Below, one piece after another: positions 42,866-53,322 of a stretch of 64,000 bases of DNA. The DNA comes from Thauera humireducens. GTDB taxonomy: Bacteria > Pseudomonadota > Gammaproteobacteria > Burkholderiales > Rhodocyclaceae. The stretch's first letter is position 1, and each line of letters opens with the position of its first letter. Made by a program: the position numbers and the translations under genes. The stretch is from contig NZ_CP014646.1 in the NCBI RefSeq assembly GCF_001051995.2, positions 3,162,001 through 3,226,000 on the forward strand. The letters run 5' to 3'. A model generated the notes under the pieces. It worked only from the letters and a program-made list of their open reading frames with translations, had not been told where the DNA came from and did no database searches.

Positions 42866-45418
42866 ATGAGCATGAATCGACGCGAATTCATCAAGAACAA
42901 TGCGGTCGCCGCAGCCGCTGCAACGGCCGGCATCGGCATTCCCGTGGTCACGCAGGCACAAGGCAACGGCGCGGCCAGCGCCGGCACCAAGGTGCGCTGG
43001 GACAAGGCGGCCTGTCGTTTCTGCGGCACCGGCTGCTCGGTGCTGGTCGGCGTGCAGAACGGCCGCATCGTCGCCACCCAGGGCGATCCGGACTCGCCGG
43101 TGAACCGCGGCCTGAACTGCATCAAGGGCTACTTCCTGTCCAAGATCATGTACGGCGAGGACCGCCTGACCAAGCCGCTGCTGCGGATGAAGAACGGCAA
43201 GTACGACAAGAACGGCGAGTTCACGCCGATCTCGTGGGACCAGGCCTTCGACATCATGGAAGAGAAGTGGAAGAAGGCGTTCAAGGAGCACGGCCCCGAC
43301 TCCATCGCCATGTTCGGCTCCGGCCAGTGGACGATCTGGGAAGGCTATGCCGCCTCCAAGCTCTACAAGGCCGGCTTCCGCACCAACAACATCGACCCGA
43401 ACGCGCGCCACTGCATGGCCTCGGCCGTGGCCGGCTTCATGCGCACCTTCGGCATCGACGAGCCGATGGGCTGCTACGACGACATCGAGAACGCCGACAC
43501 CTTCGTGCTGTGGGGCTCGAACATGGCGGAGATGCACCCCATCCTGTGGAGCCGCATCACCGACCGTCGCCTGTCCAAGGAAGGCTGCCAGGTCCACGTG
43601 CTGTCGACCTTCGAGCATCGTTCGTACGAGCTCGCCGACAACCCGATGATCTTCGTGCCGAACACCGATCTCGCGATCCTGAACTACATCTGCAACTACA
43701 TCATCCAGACCAAGCGCGTTAACACCGACTTCGTCAATCGCAACGTCAAGTTCAAGATGGGCGAGACGGACATCGGTTTCGGCCTGCGTCCGAACCACGT
43801 GCTCGAAGCCAAGGCCACCAGCAACGGCTATCCCGGCGCCGACGGCAAGCCCAAGGGCGATACCGGCGCGGCCAAGGACATCAGCTTCGACGAGTTCGCC
43901 AAGTTCGTATCCGAGTACACGGTCGAGAAGGTGTCCAAGCTGTCGGGCGTGCCCGAGGACCGCCTGACGAAGATGGCCGAGCAGTACGCCGATCCGAGCC
44001 GCAAGGTCGTGTCGTTCTGGACCATGGGCTTCAACCAGCACACCCGTGGCACCTGGGTGAACAACATGATCTACAACGTCCACCTGCTGGTGGGCAAGAT
44101 CTCCGAGCCCGGCAACAGCCCGTTCTCGCTGACCGGCCAGCCGTCCGCATGCGGCACGGCGCGCGAGGTGGGCACCTTCGCCCACCGCCTGCCGGCCGAC
44201 ATGGTCGTCACCAACCCGATGCACCGTGCCCTGACCGAGCAGATCTGGCAACTGCCGGAAGGCACGATTCCGGCCAAGATCGGCCTGCACGCCGTGGCGC
44301 AGAGCCGCGCGCTGAAGGACGGCAAGGTCAAGTGCTACTGGACCACGACCACCAACAACATGCAGGCGGGACCGAACGTCAATGACGAGATCTACCCGGG
44401 CTGGCGCAATCCGGAAGCCTTCGTCGTGGTGTCCGACGTCTATCCGACCGTGTCGGCCCTGTCGGCCGACCTGATCCTGCCGTCGGCGATGTGGGCCGAG
44501 AAGGAAGGCGCCTTCGGCAACGCCGAGCGCCGCACCCAGTTCTGGCGCCAGCAGGTGGCCGCACCGGGCGAGGCCAAGTCCGACCTGTGGCAGTACATCC
44601 AGTTCGCCAAGCGCTTCAAGGTCGAGGACGTGTGGCCGGCCGAGCTGATCGCGAAGAAGCCGGAGTACAAGGGCAAGACCCTGTACGACGTGCTTTACGC
44701 CAACGGCCAGGTGAACAAGTACCCGCTCGCCGACGTGGAGACGGCCAACGCCCACGCCTGGAAGGGTTACATGAACGACGAGTCGAAGGAACTCGGCTAC
44801 TACCTGCAGAAGGGGCTGTTCGAGGAGTACGCCGCCTTCGGTCGTGACCACGGCCACGATCTGGCGAACTTCGACGTCTATCACAAGGCGCGCGGCCTGC
44901 GCTGGCCGGTGGTCGACAACAAGGAAACCCTGTGGCGCTTCCGCGAGGGCTACGACCCGTACGTGAAGGCGGGCGAGGGCGTGAAGTTCTACGGTCACAA
45001 GGACAACAAGGCGGTCGTGTTCGCGCTGCCCTACCAGGATCCGCCCGAGATGCCGGATGCCGAGTTCGACATGTGGCTGTGCACCGGTCGCGTGCTGGAG
45101 CACTGGCACACCGGCTCGATGACGCGCCGCGTGCCCGAGCTGCACCGCTCGGTGCCCGAAGCCCAGGTCTTCATGCACCCGGACGACGCGCAGAAGCGCG
45201 GCCTGCAGCGCGGCATGGCGGTCAAGGTGTCGTCGCGGCGCGGCGAGATCGTTGCCCGTCTCGAGACTCGCGGCCGCAACAAGCCGCCGGTCGGCCTGAT
45301 CTTCGTGCCCTTCTTCGACGAAGGCCGGCTGGTGAACAAGCTCACGCTCGACGCCACCTGCCCGATCTCGAAAGAGACCGACTACAAGAAGTGCGCGGTC
45401 AAGGTGGTCAAGGCCTGA
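42866..45418 (+). CDS. napA: NapA, catalytic subunit of periplasmic nitrate reductase
   Basis: 850 residues, full length. Tat signal [17 protein letters not shown], then [4Fe-4S] ligands C50, C53, C57 ([12 protein letters not shown]) and C85 (NCIKG), and the molybdenum-ligand Cys C182 in NARHCMASA. Cys as ligand, with the single cluster, is diagnostic of NapA rather than NarG. C-terminal pterin-binding region includes [14 protein letters not shown]. It reduces nitrate to nitrite in the periplasm and takes electrons from NapB. Preceded by GGAGG. Confidence 0.98.
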   Translation: MSMNRREFIKNNAVAAAAATAGIGIPVVTQAQGNGAASAGTKVRWDKAACRFCGTGCSVLVGVQNGRIVATQGDPDSPVNRGLNCIKGYFLSKIMYGEDRLTKPLLRMKNGKYDKNGEFTPISWDQAFDIMEEKWKKAFKEHGPDSIAMFGSGQWTIWEGYAASKLYKAGFRTNNIDPNARHCMASAVAGFMRTFGIDEPMGCYDDIENADTFVLWGSNMAEMHPILWSRITDRRLSKEGCQVHVLSTFEHRSYELADNPMIFVPNTDLAILNYICNYIIQTKRVNTDFVNRNVKFKMGETDIGFGLRPNHVLEAKATSNGYPGADGKPKGDTGAAKDISFDEFAKFVSEYTVEKVSKLSGVPEDRLTKMAEQYADPSRKVVSFWTMGFNQHTRGTWVNNMIYNVHLLVGKISEPGNSPFSLTGQPSACGTAREVGTFAHRLPADMVVTNPMHRALTEQIWQLPEGTIPAKIGLHAVAQSRALKDGKVKCYWTTTTNNMQAGPNVNDEIYPGWRNPEAFVVVSDVYPTVSALSADLILPSAMWAEKEGAFGNAERRTQFWRQQVAAPGEAKSDLWQYIQFAKRFKVEDVWPAELIAKKPEYKGKTLYDVLYANGQVNKYPLADVETANAHAWKGYMNDESKELGYYLQKGLFEEYAAFGRDHGHDLANFDVYHKARGLRWPVVDNKETLWRFREGYDPYVKAGEGVKFYGHKDNKAVVFALPYQDPPEMPDAEFDMWLCTGRVLEHWHTGSMTRRVPELHRSVPEAQVFMHPDDAQKRGLQRGMAVKVSSRRGEIVARLETRGRNKPPVGLIFVPFFDEGRLVNKLTLDATCPISKETDYKKCAVKVVKA

Positions 45419-45488
45419 TCGACAGGAGGCGTGAGCCCGACGCCCCGCCGACCGGGGGGACGGCCCCGGGCGCAGGCTCACGACGAAC

Positions 45489-46367
45489 ATGAACGACATC
45501 GCGAAACCGACCGGACGTACCGCAGCCAGCGCACCGTCGCCGCGTCGCCGCTTCCTGAAGGATGCGGCGGGCGTCGCCGGCGGCGCGGGCCTGCTCGCGC
45601 TCGGAGCCGGGATGTACGCGAAGCAGGCGTCGGCGCTGCCGGCCACTGCCATCCGTCCGCCCGGCGCGCTCCCCGAACACGACTTCCTGGCGGCCTGCGT
45701 GCGCTGCGGCTTGTGCGTGCGCGACTGCCCCTACGACACGCTGAAGCTGGCCGAACTCGGCGACAGCGTGGCGACGGGCACGCCGTACTTCGAAGCGCGC
45801 AAGATCCCCTGTGAAATGTGCGAGGACATCCCCTGCGTGGTCGCCTGTCCGACCGGTGCGCTCGATCGCGGGCTCACCGACATCGGCAAGGCGAAGATGG
45901 GGCTGGCCGTGCTCATCGACCAGGAGAACTGCCTCAACTTCCTCGGTCTGCGTTGCGACGTGTGCTACCGCGTGTGCCCGGTCATCGACAAGGCGATCAC
46001 GCTCGAACGCATGCACAACCCGCGCTCCGACCGCCATGCCATGCTGCTGCCGACGGTGCATTCGGAGCACTGCACCGGCTGCGGCAAGTGCGAGAAGGCC
46101 TGCGTGCTGCCCGGCGAGTCGGCGATCAAGGTGCTGCCGATCAAGCTGGCGCAAGGCTCCAAGGCCGAGCACTACCTGCGCGGCTGGGAAGAGAAGGAGG
46201 CGGCCGGCGGCTCGCTGATCGGCGACCAGGTCGAACTGCCCGTTCGCGGCCTCGAGGACAAGGCCTACGGCGACACTCGCGTCAAGCCGGGTGACGGTCC
46301 GCAGGGTCCGGACACCAGGCCGGCCCAGCCCGCCGGCAGCGGTCTGGATTCGGGGTGGAAGCCATGA
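45489..46367 (+). CDS. napG: NapG, ferredoxin-type quinol-oxidation subunit
   Basis: 292 residues. Twin-arginine leader [20 protein letters not shown], so the protein is exported folded. Four cluster motifs: [35 protein letters not shown] and [14 protein letters not shown]. It forms with NapH a route for electrons from quinol to NapC/NapAB. The C-terminal tail is Gly/Pro-rich. Stop overlaps napH (ATGA); 70 bases separate it from napA. Confidence 0.95.
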   Translation: MNDIAKPTGRTAASAPSPRRRFLKDAAGVAGGAGLLALGAGMYAKQASALPATAIRPPGALPEHDFLAACVRCGLCVRDCPYDTLKLAELGDSVATGTPYFEARKIPCEMCEDIPCVVACPTGALDRGLTDIGKAKMGLAVLIDQENCLNFLGLRCDVCYRVCPVIDKAITLERMHNPRSDRHAMLLPTVHSEHCTGCGKCEKACVLPGESAIKVLPIKLAQGSKAEHYLRGWEEKEAAGGSLIGDQVELPVRGLEDKAYGDTRVKPGDGPQGPDTRPAQPAGSGLDSGWKP

Positions 46368-47302
46368 GCGCGCAGACGACGACCGGCGGCGTGCCGGAGC
46401 GCAAGGTTCCGCCTACCAGCGTGCGCGGCGCCGCGATGCGCGGCGTGGTGGCGCGCCCCGGGCAGGAAGCGATCGAGGCCAAGGGCTGGCTGCGGGCGCA
46501 CAAGTGGCTGCTGCTGCGGCGCGCCTCGCAACTGGGCATCCTGGCGCTGTTCCTCGTCGGGCCGTGGCTCGGGTGGTGGATCGTGAAGGGCAACCTGTCG
46601 TCCAGCCTGACGCTGGGTGTGCTGCCCCTGACCGATCCCTTCCTGATCGCACAGCAGCTTGCGGCGGGGCGGTGGCCCTACCGCGAGGCCTTGCTGGGTG
46701 GCGGCATCGTGCTGGCCTTCTATCTCCTGCTCGGCGGGCGGCTGTTCTGCTCGTGGGTATGCCCGGTGAACCTCGTCACCGACGCCGCCGCCTGGCTGCG
46801 CCGGCGTCTGGGCTTGAAGGGCGGCAAGGCGCCTGCGGGCAACACGCGCTACTGGCTGCTGGGCTTCGTGCTGGTGACTGCAGCGGCGACCGGTTCGTTG
46901 GCATGGGAGTGGGTTAACCCGGTGTCGATGTTCCACCGCGGGCTGATCTTCGGCTTCGGCCTCGCCTGGGGCCTCGTCGGTGGCATCTTCTTCTACGACC
47001 TGCTGATCGCACCGCGCGGCTGGTGTGGCCACCTGTGTCCGCAGGGTGCTTTCTACGCGTTGCTCGGCCGCGCTTCGGTGGTCAAGGTGTCGGCGGACAG
47101 GCGGAGCGCCTGCAACGACTGCATGGACTGCTTCGCGGTGTGCCCCGAGCCCCAGGTCATCCGACCTGCACTGAAGGGCGTGGGGCAGGACCACCCCCTC
47201 ATTCTGGATGCCGACTGCACCACCTGCGGACGCTGCGTGGATGTGTGCGGCAAGGACGTTTTCCGTATTACGACCCGATTCAACAGGAGCGAGTCAAAAT
47301 GA
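46364..47302 (+). CDS. napH: NapH, membrane quinol-dehydrogenase subunit
   Basis: 312 residues with four membrane helices and polyferredoxin motifs: [13 protein letters not shown] and [12 protein letters not shown] (conserved CxxxCP pairs facing the cytoplasm), then two [4Fe-4S] sites [14 protein letters not shown] and [15 protein letters not shown] 46364 overlaps the napG stop; the GTG at 46355 is less likely. Stop overlaps napB (ATGA). Confidence 0.95.
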   Translation: MSAQTTTGGVPERKVPPTSVRGAAMRGVVARPGQEAIEAKGWLRAHKWLLLRRASQLGILALFLVGPWLGWWIVKGNLSSSLTLGVLPLTDPFLIAQQLAAGRWPYREALLGGGIVLAFYLLLGGRLFCSWVCPVNLVTDAAAWLRRRLGLKGGKAPAGNTRYWLLGFVLVTAAATGSLAWEWVNPVSMFHRGLIFGFGLAWGLVGGIFFYDLLIAPRGWCGHLCPQGAFYALLGRASVVKVSADRRSACNDCMDCFAVCPEPQVIRPALKGVGQDHPLILDADCTTCGRCVDVCGKDVFRITTRFNRSESK

Positions 47303-47751
47303 AAAAACAGACACGAAATCTGGTGCTCGCGCTCGTCGCCGCAATCGGCTTCGGCGCCGTGGTACCGTCGTCGGCGATGGCCCAGGCCGTCAAGAGCATC
47401 CGTGGCGCCGACGTCGCAGAGCAGGAGCTGCAGGTCGGCAACTACAAGCCGATTCCGGACCAGGCGCCGATCGAGCGCGACTACGTGCAGCAGCCGCCGC
47501 TGATTCCGCACAAGGTCGAAGGCTATGAAGTCACGATGAACTTCAACAAGTGCATGGATTGTCACGCCTGGAGCCGCTACAAGGAGTCGGGCGCGACCAA
47601 GGTCAGCCTGACGCACTTCAAGGACCGCGATGGTGGGGAGTTGTCGAACATCTCGCCGCGCCGCTATTTCTGCATGCAGTGCCACGTGCCGCAGACCGAC
47701 GCCAAGCCGCTGGTGGAAAACAAGTTCCAGCGCGCGGAAGGCCTGCGCTGA
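47299..47751 (+). CDS. napB: NapB, dihaem cytochrome c subunit
   Basis: 150 residues. Sec signal [20 protein letters not shown] ending near AMAQA. Two CxxCH haem sites: CMDCH (85-89) and CMQCH (124-128), with the axial-ligand histidines in PPLIPHKVEGY and LTHFKDRD. It passes electrons from NapC to NapA. Overlaps napH by ATGA. Confidence 0.97.
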   Translation: MKKQTRNLVLALVAAIGFGAVVPSSAMAQAVKSIRGADVAEQELQVGNYKPIPDQAPIERDYVQQPPLIPHKVEGYEVTMNFNKCMDCHAWSRYKESGATKVSLTHFKDRDGGELSNISPRRYFCMQCHVPQTDAKPLVENKFQRAEGLR

Positions 47752-47774
47752 GGCTTCAATAAACGGGGATCGTC

Positions 47775-48395
47775 ATGACCGACAACAACAAGAGCCTGAT
47801 TCAGCGCATACGCGGCGCAGGCTGGGGCGCCATCGTGCTGCTCGTCGCTTTGGGCGTGATCTTCTGGGGTGGCTTCAACTGGGCCCTGGAGATGACCAAC
47901 ACCGAGAAGTTCTGCATTTCCTGCCACGAGATGGAGGAAAACGTCTTCAAGGAGTACCGCAACACCATCCATTACCAGAACCGCACCGGTGTGCGCGCGA
48001 CCTGCCCGGACTGCCACGTACCCAAGGAGTGGGGGCCGAAGATGATCCGCAAGATCAAGGCCTCGCGGGAGCTCTACGGCAAGGTGATGGGCACCATCAG
48101 CACGCCGGAGAAGTTCGCCCAGGAGCGTCCGCGCCTCGCGCAGAACGAATGGAACCGCATGAAGGCGAACAACTCGCAGGAGTGCCGCAACTGCCACAAC
48201 TACGAGTATTTCGACTACTCGGTGCAGGGCCGTCGCTCGAACCAGATGCACCAGGCCGGCTTCGCCGAAGGCAAGACCTGCATCGATTGCCACAAGGGCA
48301 TCGCGCACTCGCTGCCGCCGGTCAAGCAGGACATCGGCGTCGATCGCGGCGGTGTCGCCCCCGAGGTGATGCACCCGCCGGTGCAGAAGCAGTAA
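47775..48395 (+). CDS. napC: NapC, tetrahaem quinol dehydrogenase
   Basis: 206 residues of the NapC/NirT family. One N-terminal membrane anchor (about 17-37) and four haem motifs: CISCH, CPDCH, CRNCH and CIDCH. The anchor holds the haem domain in the periplasm, where it oxidises quinol and feeds NapB. Last nap gene; a stable hairpin (48434-48473) follows before ccmA. Confidence 0.97.
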   Translation: MTDNNKSLIQRIRGAGWGAIVLLVALGVIFWGGFNWALEMTNTEKFCISCHEMEENVFKEYRNTIHYQNRTGVRATCPDCHVPKEWGPKMIRKIKASRELYGKVMGTISTPEKFAQERPRLAQNEWNRMKANNSQECRNCHNYEYFDYSVQGRRSNQMHQAGFAEGKTCIDCHKGIAHSLPPVKQDIGVDRGGVAPEVMHPPVQKQ

Positions 48396-48433
48396 GGACG
48401 CCGGCCGGACGGCTGACCGTCCCGGTTCGCGCA

Positions 48434-48473
48434 ACCGGCCCCGCCATCTGCCCACGGGTGGAGCGGGGCCGGT
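48434..48473 (+). terminator. Hairpin between napC and ccmA
   Basis: Perfect 11-bp stem ACCGGCCCCGC / GCGGGGCCGGT with an 18-base loop, followed by a T-poor GTCGTTC. It may end or attenuate the nap transcript ahead of ccm, letting the ccm genes be expressed at a lower or separate level. Confidence 0.5.
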
Positions 48474-48529
48474 GTCGTTCCGCGCGTCCGGGATGGCGCC
48501 GGCCTGACCCCTGTGGTTCAATCGCGCCC

Positions 48530-49156
48530 ATGCTCGAAGTTGAAGATCTCGCCTGCCTGAAGGGCGATCGCCTGTTGTTCCGCGACCTCGCCCTCCGCCT
48601 GCAGGCGGGAGAGCTGCTGCGCATCGCCGGCCCCAATGGCGTCGGCAAGACGAGCCTGCTGCGCCTGGTCACCGGCCTGGCGCTGCCCGAGGCCGGCGAG
48701 ATCCGCTGGCGCGGCGAGTCGATCCGGCGCGAGCGCGAGGCCTTTCATCGCGAACTGCTCTATCTCGGCCACGCACCGGCCATCAACGATCTGCTGAGCC
48801 CGCTCGAGAACCTGCGCTTCGCCTGTGCCGCCGCAGGCGACGAGGTCGATGCCGAAACCTGCATGCAGGCGCTGGTGCGCATCGGTCTCGAGAACCAGCT
48901 CGATCTGCCGGCGCGCGTGTTGTCGCAGGGCCAGCGCCGCCGTGTGAGCCTCGCCCGCTTGTTCCTGTCCGGGCGACGGGCGCTGTGGGTGCTGGACGAA
49001 CCCTTCACCGCACTCGACGTGAAGGCCGTCGCCGACTTGGCGCAGGCCTTGTCCGACCACTGCGCCGCGGGTGGCATGGTGATGCTGACCACCCATCAGG
49101 ACGCGCCCTTCGCGCTCACGCCGCGGGTGCTCGACGTCGGAGCCTATGCATGCTGA
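48530..49156 (+). CDS. ccmA: CcmA, cytochrome c maturation ABC ATPase
   Basis: 208 residues. Walker A GPNGVGKTS at 34-42, ABC signature LSQGQRRRVSLARL, Walker B LWVLDEP and TTHQD H-loop. With CcmB it powers release of haem-loaded CcmE from CcmCD. Starts 56 bases after the hairpin that ends nap. Overlaps ccmB by 7 bases. Confidence 0.95.
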   Translation: MLEVEDLACLKGDRLLFRDLALRLQAGELLRIAGPNGVGKTSLLRLVTGLALPEAGEIRWRGESIRREREAFHRELLYLGHAPAINDLLSPLENLRFACAAAGDEVDAETCMQALVRIGLENQLDLPARVLSQGQRRRVSLARLFLSGRRALWVLDEPFTALDVKAVADLAQALSDHCAAGGMVMLTTHQDAPFALTPRVLDVGAYAC

Positions 49157-49818
49157 GCACCTTCCTCGCCGTGTTGCGTCGCGACCTGCTGCTGGCCTGG
49201 CGCGGGCGCGCCGACGTGCTGGTCACGCTGGCCTTCTTCGTCATCGTCGTCTGCCTGTTCCCCTTCGGCGTTGGCGCCGAGCCCAACCAGTTGCGCGCGA
49301 TCGCGCCCGGCGTGCTGTGGGTCGCGGCGCTGCTCGCCTGCCTGCTGTCGCTGCACAGACTGTTCGCCCAGGACTACGCCGACGGAACCCTGGAGCAGCT
49401 TCTCCTGTCTAGCGAACCGGCTGCACTGTGGGTGACGGCCAAGGTGCTGGCCTTCTGGCTCAGTACCGGGCTGCCCGTGGTGGCGGTTGCGCCTGGCCTG
49501 GCGCTGCTGCTTGACCTTGAACAAGGCGCCTTGCCGGTGCTGGTTTTAAGTTTGGCGCTGGGTACGCCGATCCTCGGCTTGCTGGGGGCGGTGGGCGCGG
49601 CGCTGACGCTGGGCCTGCGTGGCGGCGGCATGTTGCTGGCATTGCTTGTGCTGCCGCTGTTCGTGCCGGTGCTGATCTTCGGGGCAGGTGCGGTCGAGGC
49701 CGAGATGTCGGGCGCCGGCGCTGCAGCGCACCTGCTGCTGCTGGGCGGTGGTCTGGCTGGTGCGCTGGCGCTGGCACCGTGGGCGTGTGCTGCAGCCTTG
49801 CGCATCACGACTGATTGA
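49150..49818 (+). CDS. ccmB: CcmB, haem-export ABC membrane subunit
   Basis: 222 residues with six predicted helices. Family features: VLRRDLLLAWRGRADVL at the N-terminus and FAQDYADGTLEQLLLSSEP. Start ATG 49150 inside the ccmA 3' end. A 64-base gap precedes ccmC. Confidence 0.94.
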   Translation: MLSTFLAVLRRDLLLAWRGRADVLVTLAFFVIVVCLFPFGVGAEPNQLRAIAPGVLWVAALLACLLSLHRLFAQDYADGTLEQLLLSSEPAALWVTAKVLAFWLSTGLPVVAVAPGLALLLDLEQGALPVLVLSLALGTPILGLLGAVGAALTLGLRGGGMLLALLVLPLFVPVLIFGAGAVEAEMSGAGAAAHLLLLGGGLAGALALAPWACAAALRITTD

Positions 49819-49882
49819 AGAATGAACCCTTGGCCGGCGCGAGTGCAGCCGGCCCAATGTAGAGACGACGAGTAGCCCACGC

Positions 49883-50659
49883 ATGAATGCTCCCGAGCGC
49901 AGCCGCAGCCTTTTCCGCTTCGCCGCCCCGAACAACTTCTATCCGCTGGCAGGTCGCCTTGCGCCCTGGTTTGCCGCCGCAGCGCTGGTCCTGACGCTGG
50001 CCGGCCTGTGGCTCGGCTTCTTCGTTGCGCCGACCGATGCCACGCAGGGCCAGGTCTATCGCGTCATCTTCATCCACGTGCCGGCGGCCTGGATGTCGAT
50101 GTTCATCTACCTGGTCATGGCCTTCTGGTCGGCGGTCGGTCTGGTCATGAACACCCGCCTGTCCTTCGTCATGAGCCAGGCGCTGGCACCGACTGGCGCG
50201 ATGTTCTGCTTCGTCGCGCTGTGGACCGGCGCGCTGTGGGGCAAGCCCACCTGGGGGGCCTACTGGGTGTGGGACGCGCGCCTGACCTCGCAACTGTTGC
50301 TGCTCTTCCTCTATTTCGGCTTCATCGCGCTCACGCGTGCGATCGAGGATCCGCGCCGCGCCGATCGGGCCGGTGCCATCATCGCCCTGGTGGGTGCGGT
50401 CAATGTGCCGATCATCTATTTTTCGGTGCAATGGTGGAACACCCTGCACCAGGGCGCCTCGGTCAGCCTGACCAAGGCGCCGTCGATGGCGACGACCATG
50501 CTCGCCGGCATGCTGGTGATGGCGATTGCGGCATGGATGTACACGATTGCGGTGGTGCTGTGGCGCGCGCGGTCGATGATTCTCGAGCGCGAGCGGCACA
50601 CCGAGTGGGTTGGCGCGGTGCTCGAGCATGAGGCGCAGCTCAAGGGAGGACGTGCCTGA
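49883..50659 (+). CDS. ccmC: CcmC, haem delivery protein
   Basis: 258 residues, six membrane helices, with the periplasmic tryptophan-rich haem-handling WWD-type segment ([19 protein letters not shown]) and flanking histidines ([20 protein letters not shown]). It loads haem onto CcmE. Stop and ccmD start share a base (TGATG). Confidence 0.96.
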   Translation: MNAPERSRSLFRFAAPNNFYPLAGRLAPWFAAAALVLTLAGLWLGFFVAPTDATQGQVYRVIFIHVPAAWMSMFIYLVMAFWSAVGLVMNTRLSFVMSQALAPTGAMFCFVALWTGALWGKPTWGAYWVWDARLTSQLLLLFLYFGFIALTRAIEDPRRADRAGAIIALVGAVNVPIIYFSVQWWNTLHQGASVSLTKAPSMATTMLAGMLVMAIAAWMYTIAVVLWRARSMILERERHTEWVGAVLEHEAQLKGGRA

Positions 50660-50886
50660 TGGCGCAGTGGGAAAGCTGGTCCGCATTCTGGGACATGGGC
50701 GGCGCGGCCTTTTTCGTGTGGGGCAGCTACGGCGTGACCTTCGCGCTGATGGCGCTGGAACTCGTGCTGGTGTTGCGGCGTCGGAAGGACACGGTCACGC
50801 GGCTGCTGCGCTGGCGGCGTGCGGTTGGCAAGGATTCAGCAAGGAAGACCGGCGCGTCCGTGCCGGTCATGGAGTCGGAAACATGA
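50659..50886 (+). CDS. ccmD: CcmD, small membrane protein of cytochrome c maturation
   Basis: 75 residues with one membrane helix ([18 protein letters not shown]) followed by an Arg-rich cytoplasmic segment. Needed for release of holo-CcmE from CcmC. Recognised mainly by position and architecture. Overlaps ccmE by ATGA. Confidence 0.9.
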   Translation: MAQWESWSAFWDMGGAAFFVWGSYGVTFALMALELVLVLRRRKDTVTRLLRWRRAVGKDSARKTGASVPVMESET

Positions 50887-51329
50887 AAGCCCGTAGCAAA
50901 CGTCTGATGCTCGTCGGCGGCGGGGTGGCCCTGCTCGTCGCGGCGGTCGCCCTAGTGCTGAGCGCCTTCCAGCAGAACCTGGTGTTCTTCCACACGCCCA
51001 GCGAGGTCGCCGAAGGCAAGGCGCCGACCGGCAAGACCTTCCGCGTCGGCGGCATGGTCGAGGAGGGCTCGATCAAGCGCGAGGCCGACGGTCTGACCGT
51101 CAGCTTCGCCATCACGGACACGGCCAGGGTGATCCCGGTGAGCTATCGTGGCACGCTGCCCGACCTGTTCAAGGAGGGCAAGGGCGCGGTGGTGCAGGGC
51201 AAGCTCGAGGCCGACGGCACCTTCCGTGCCACCGAGGTGCTGGCCAAGCACGACGAGAACTACATGCCGCCGGAAGCGGCGCATGCGGTGGAACAGGCCA
51301 GCAAGGCCGCAGCAACCGTGAGCCAGTGA
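50883..51329 (+). CDS. ccmE: CcmE, periplasmic haem chaperone
   Basis: 148 residues. N-terminal anchor (about 7-28), OB-fold domain with [16 protein letters not shown] and the haem-attachment motif [11 protein letters not shown], with covalent His H123 and axial Tyr Y127. It carries haem from CcmC to CcmF/H. ccmF starts one base after the stop. Confidence 0.97.
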   Translation: MKARSKRLMLVGGGVALLVAAVALVLSAFQQNLVFFHTPSEVAEGKAPTGKTFRVGGMVEEGSIKREADGLTVSFAITDTARVIPVSYRGTLPDLFKEGKGAVVQGKLEADGTFRATEVLAKHDENYMPPEAAHAVEQASKAAATVSQ

Positions 51330-51330
51330 C

Positions 51331-53304
51331 ATGATCCCCGAACTCGGACATTTCGCCCTCGTCCTCGCGCTGGTGCTTGCCCTGGTGCAGGCCGTGGTGC
51401 CGATGGTGGGCGCCAGCCGCAACCGCTTCGCTCTGATGGCCGTCGGTCGCCCGGCGGCGCAGGGGCAGTTCTTCTTCATCCTGGTCAGCTACGTCTGCCT
51501 GACCTGGGCCTTCATCCAGAGCGATTTCTCGGTGCAGCTCGCGGCCAGCAACTCGCACAGCGCCACGCCGCTGATGTACAAGATCACCGGCGTGTGGGGC
51601 AACCACGAAGGCTCCCTGCTGCTGTGGGCGATGTCGCTGTCGTTGTGGACAGTGGCCGTCACCGTGTTTTCGCGCCACCTGCCCGAGGCCTTCGTCGCCC
51701 GCGTGCTGGGCGTGCTGGGCTGGGTCAGCGTCGGTTTCCTGTCCTTCCTGCTCGTCACCTCTAACCCCTTCGACCGCCTGCTGCCGGCGGTGGGCGAGGG
51801 CCGAGACCTGAACCCGCTGCTGCAGGACCCGGGCATGATCATCCACCCGCCGCTGCTGTACATGGGCTACGTGGGCTTCTCTGTCGCCTTTGCCTTCGCC
51901 ATCGCGGCGCTGCTCACCGGTCGCCTCGACGCCGCCTGGGCGCGCTGGTCGCGTCCCTGGACCACGGTGGCCTGGGTGTTCCTCACTGCCGGCATTGCGG
52001 TCGGTTCGGGCTGGGCCTACTACGAGCTGGGCTGGGGCGGCTGGTGGTTCTGGGACCCGGTCGAGAACGCTTCCTTCATGCCCTGGCTGCTCGGCACCGC
52101 GCTGATGCACTCGCTCGCCGTCACCGAGAAGCGCGGCGCCTTCCGCAGCTGGACGGTGCTGCTGGCGATCTCGGCCTTCTCGCTGTCGCTGCTCGGCACC
52201 TTCATTGTGCGCTCGGGCGTCATCACCAGCGTGCATGCCTTCGCCACCGATCCCAAGCGCGGCCTGTTCATCCTGGCGCTGCTGGTCATCGTGATCGGCG
52301 TGTCGCTGCTGCTGTATGCGTGGCGCGCGCCCAAGCTCGGCGGTGGCGGCAGCTTCAGCCTGGTGTCGCGCGAGACCTCGCTGCTGGGCAACAACGTGCT
52401 GCTGTCGGTGGCCTCGGCCTCGGTGCTGCTGGGCACGATGTATCCGCTGTTCCTCGACGCGCTGGGCATGGGCAAGATCTCCGTCGGCCCGCCGTACTTC
52501 GAGGCGGTGTTCATCCCGCTGATGACGCCGGTCGTGGTGCTGATGATGTTCGGTCCCTTCCTGCGCTGGAAGGATGACGACCTCACCGCCGCGGTGAGCA
52601 AGGTCGCGCCCGCCTTCATCGCCAGCGTGCTGATCGGCCTGGGGACGGCCTATGCTGTCGATCACGTCACCTGGCGCACGGTGCTGGGCCTGGCGCTGGC
52701 CGCCTGGGTGGTGCTGGCCAGCATCCAGCTGCTGGCCGGTCGTATCACCGAGCGCGCGGGCGCCGGCATGGGGGCGCGCCTGCGCGCGATCACCGCGTCG
52801 TGGTGGGGCATGTGGCTGGCCCACCTTGGGGTGGGCGTCTTCATCATCGGCGTGACGCTGGTGGGCAGCCTGGATGCCAACCTCGACGTGAAGATGCAGA
52901 ACGGCCAGCGCGCCGAACTGGCCGGCTACACCTTCACCTTCCGCGGCGTGCAGGATGCCGACGGTCCCAACTACGACGCCGCGCGCGCCACCATCGACGT
53001 GACCCGCGACGGCCGCGCCATCGCCACGCTGACGCCCGAGAAGCGCATGTATCTTGCACAGGGCATGCCGATGACCGAAGCCTCGATCGACATCGGTGCG
53101 TTCCGCGACGTGTATGTGTCGCTCGGCGAGCAGATCGAGGACGGCACCTGGATCGTCAGCCTGTACTACAGACCCTTCATCAGCTGGATCTGGCTGGGCT
53201 GCACCCTGATGGGCCTGGGTGGCGTGTTCGCTGCTGCCGATCGTCGTTACCGTCGTCTGGCCGCGCGCGACGCGACGGTGGCGGCCAACCAGCGCGTCGC
53301 CTGA
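51331..53304 (+). CDS. ccmF: CcmF, haem lyase core subunit
   Basis: 657 residues with about fourteen membrane helices. The WWD domain reads GWGGWWFWDPVENASFMPW, and the family's KITGVWGNHEGSLLLW and HPPLLYMGYVG with conserved His are present. It attaches haem to the CxxCH cysteines of apocytochromes such as NapB and NapC. Size equals E. coli CcmF (647). Confidence 0.97.
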   Translation: MIPELGHFALVLALVLALVQAVVPMVGASRNRFALMAVGRPAAQGQFFFILVSYVCLTWAFIQSDFSVQLAASNSHSATPLMYKITGVWGNHEGSLLLWAMSLSLWTVAVTVFSRHLPEAFVARVLGVLGWVSVGFLSFLLVTSNPFDRLLPAVGEGRDLNPLLQDPGMIIHPPLLYMGYVGFSVAFAFAIAALLTGRLDAAWARWSRPWTTVAWVFLTAGIAVGSGWAYYELGWGGWWFWDPVENASFMPWLLGTALMHSLAVTEKRGAFRSWTVLLAISAFSLSLLGTFIVRSGVITSVHAFATDPKRGLFILALLVIVIGVSLLLYAWRAPKLGGGGSFSLVSRETSLLGNNVLLSVASASVLLGTMYPLFLDALGMGKISVGPPYFEAVFIPLMTPVVVLMMFGPFLRWKDDDLTAAVSKVAPAFIASVLIGLGTAYAVDHVTWRTVLGLALAAWVVLASIQLLAGRITERAGAGMGARLRAITASWWGMWLAHLGVGVFIIGVTLVGSLDANLDVKMQNGQRAELAGYTFTFRGVQDADGPNYDAARATIDVTRDGRAIATLTPEKRMYLAQGMPMTEASIDIGAFRDVYVSLGEQIEDGTWIVSLYYRPFISWIWLGCTLMGLGGVFAAADRRYRRLAARDATVAANQRVA

Positions 53305-53322
53305 GCGCGCGAAAGTCCTCAC

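Noticed and set aside
42785..45652. 955-codon minus-strand open frame
   Set aside because: Antisense to napA, whose cofactor ligands are all present on the plus strand.
51169..53322. 717-codon minus-strand open frame
   Set aside because: Antisense to ccmF; low-complexity Arg/His/Gln product.
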